DNA of 33,814 bases from Caryophanales bacterium (lineage in GTDB: Bacteria; Bacillota; Bacilli; Exiguobacteriales; Exiguobacteriaceae). The translations under genes and the position numbers were made by a program. Numbering within the stretch: the first letter of the stretch is position 1; each line of letters starts with the position of its first letter. This document shows positions 32,672 through 33,814 of this stretch, one piece after another. The notes under the pieces were generated by a model, which saw only the letters and a list, made by a program, of their open reading frames with translations, had not been told where the DNA came from and did no database searches. The stretch covers positions 7,009 through 40,822 of the forward strand of contig CABIYO010000024.1 in the NCBI GenBank assembly GCA_902362975.1, in the 5' to 3' direction.

Positions 32672-32710
32672 AATGAAGCGCGATATTTTACAAGCAACTT
32701 ATTAAAATAT

Positions 32711-32835
32711 TGTGAACTACTCACCACTTATTTGCTTCACAACTTGAAGTGGGAGCTTCTTGGGAAGACCGTGCTCTTACCAGCCACGATTGTTTACCAA
32801 GCTCGTCGGGCAGTCCCTGCCCTGAATGGTTGTCA
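32711..32835 (-). ncRNA. Right-end region of the tnpB element, candidate omega-RNA scaffold
   Basis: TnpB guide RNAs (omega-RNA, reRNA) come from the 3' part of tnpB plus the right end, with the guide taken from flanking DNA. Downstream of the tnpB stop the minus strand shows, in order, GGGCAG-GGA-CTGCCC (32808-32822), a CTTGG/CCAAG stem (32797-32801 with 32759-32763), and a bulged stem pairing CTCCCACTT with AAGTGGTGAG just before the presumed end TTCAC near 32711-32716. This order of stems matches the general form of such RNAs. The real RNA probably also begins inside tnpB, and its boundaries are inferred. Confidence 0.5.
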
Positions 32836-33814
32836 GTCGGCCAACATCAACAGATTGATGCTCGCGTTGATGTCACGGTCATGGTGCGCGCCACAGGCAC
32901 ACGTCCATTCACGGACATCCACCGTCTTCTTCTGACCTTTCTCGCCGCAAGAAGAACAGATCTGCGTCGATGCGAACCAGGGGTCTGCCTTGATAAGCGT
33001 CCGTCCGTAGAACTTGCATTTGTATTCTAGCTGCCGGACGAACTCGTACCAACTGACATCTGCAATCGATTTGGCGACCTTGTGGTTCTTCATCATGTCC
33101 TTCGATGTCAATGTCTCCACGACGATGACTTGGTTCTCATCAACGATCCGTCTCGACAGTTTGTGAAGGAAGTCCTTGCGTTGGTTGGCGATCTTTTCGT
33201 GTTTCTTGGCCAAAAGTAACTTGGCTTTTTCACGATTCTTGCTCCCGATTTTTTTGCGTGACAGCGCGCGTTGCGCCTTCTTGACCTTCGCTTCGGATTT
33301 TCGGAGAAAGCGAGGGTTGTCAATCTTCTCCGAGACCATCGCGTCGTTCGTCATGACGGCGAAATGTTTTAGGCCGAGATCGATCCCGACCTTGTTCTCG
33401 GCTGGGATCCATGGTTCATCGTCCTGTTTGACGAGGAGGGAGACAAAGAACTTGCCTGTCTTGGTCATCGACACCGTAGCCGACTTAATGATTCCCTCAA
33501 ACGGACGATGTTGGGTGATCCGCACGAACCCGACCTTCGGCAGCCGAACCTTGCCGTTCTCGATGCGGATCGTACCGTGCTGGTTGTTCGTCGTGTAGGA
33601 GGCGCGCGAGCGCCGTCTCGATTTGAAGACCGGGAAGCCGCCCGTCCCGGCGAAGAACTTCGCGAACGCGGTGTCGAGGTTCAGTTTCGCGTTCGCGAGC
33701 GCGAGGCTGTCCGACTCGGCGAGGAACGGGAACAAGGGCTTGTAGGATGCGGGTGTCGCCGGTTTCCGTCTCGTCACGATCCCCGCTTTCGCCTCCTCGC
33801 GGATGGCGATGCGG
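32833..33814 (-). CDS. tnpB: TnpB-like RNA-guided nuclease (IS200/IS605 OrfB), 5' end cut by window
   Basis: This is the second tnpB copy, complete at its C-terminus; about 36 N-terminal residues lie outside the right edge. Catalytic residues look intact: RuvC-I Asp in 'VGIDLGLKHF', RuvC-II Glu in 'VIVVETLTSKDM', RuvC-III Asp in 'HHDRDINASINLL', and a four-cysteine zinc finger 'CSSCG' then 'CACG'. By comparison with the left copy the whole protein would be about 362 residues, a normal size for a compact TnpB. Like the left copy it has the 5' GC-rich part. No tnpA is visible. The internal ATG at 33777 should not be taken as the start, because the frame continues upstream with the same sequence as the left copy. 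It sits upstream of xerD on the same strand. Confidence 0.93.
   Translation of the reverse strand, partial: RIAIREEAKAGIVTRRKPATPASYKPLFPFLAESDSLALANAKLNLDTAFAKFFAGTGGFPVFKSRRRSRASYTTNNQHGTIRIENGKVRLPKVGFVRITQHRPFEGIIKSATVSMTKTGKFFVSLLVKQDDEPWIPAENKVGIDLGLKHFAVMTNDAMVSEKIDNPRFLRKSEAKVKKAQRALSRKKIGSKNREKAKLLLAKKHEKIANQRKDFLHKLSRRIVDENQVIVVETLTSKDMMKNHKVAKSIADVSWYEFVRQLEYKCKFYGRTLIKADPWFASTQICSSCGEKGQKKTVDVREWTCACGAHHDRDINASINLLMLAD

Noticed and set aside
1..33814. A composite transposon bounded by the two tnpB copies
   Set aside because: The interior is conserved housekeeping DNA with Bacillales gene order, and IS200/IS605 elements do not form composite transposons of this sort.

Overview
The window is a block of conserved chromosome from a low-to-mid-GC Gram-positive bacterium of the order Bacillales, most likely Exiguobacterium or a close relative. 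That call is an inference. The gene blocks (tdh-kbl, ymdB, spoVS, rny, recA, cinA, pgsA, rodZ, ymfK, ymfI, ymfH, ymfF; resABCDE-rluB-scpBA-ypuF; xerD-deoB-pupG-pdp) are those of Bacillus subtilis, but they are fused together here. The sporulation genes that sit between rluB and scpB in B. subtilis (spmA, spmB, dacB) are absent. Most genes lie on the minus strand.

Layout. 1-995 and 32833-33814 hold two closely related tnpB genes (IS200/IS605 group, no tnpA seen), both on the minus strand and both cut by the window edges. 1224-4600 is an accessory patch: a GNAT acetyltransferase, an MFS exporter behind a sigma-A-like promoter and a possible 11-codon leader peptide, a DUF4256 protein, and a frameshifted membrane-protein remnant. 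4607-6878 is the threonine-degradation pair tdh-kbl. 7045-9840 carries spoVS, ymdB and rny. 9886-11059 is recA with its own promoter, SOS box and terminator, followed in the upstream direction by cinA, pgsA, rodZ and ymfK. 14722-17908 is the ymfF-ymfH-ymfI set, connected in B. subtilis with maturation of elongation factor P, preceded by a PduO-type cobalamin adenosyltransferase.

18517-24429 is the respiration module: resA, resB and resC (cytochrome c maturation) and the redox-responsive two-component system resD-resE, with unusual palindromes around the resD promoter. 24566-26667 holds rluB, scpB and scpA (rRNA pseudouridylation and chromosome condensation). The only plus-strand gene in this half is ypuF. 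ribT and ppiB follow, then the xerD-deoB-pupG-pdp transcription unit (recombinase plus nucleoside salvage), which ends at a strong terminator.

I do not see a clear undescribed multi-gene system. The items that most merit a second look are: the structured 3' end of the right tnpB (a candidate guide-RNA scaffold); the leader peptide with an Asn-Pro-Pro-Asn end before the MFS exporter; twin palindromes with the same CACAATTGTG core at resD; a GC-rich hairpin at the very 5' end of the predicted rny transcript; and the frameshifted membrane gene at a 7-base homopolymer. CDS starts were moved downstream from the longest ORF wherever a ribosome-binding site decided the matter.
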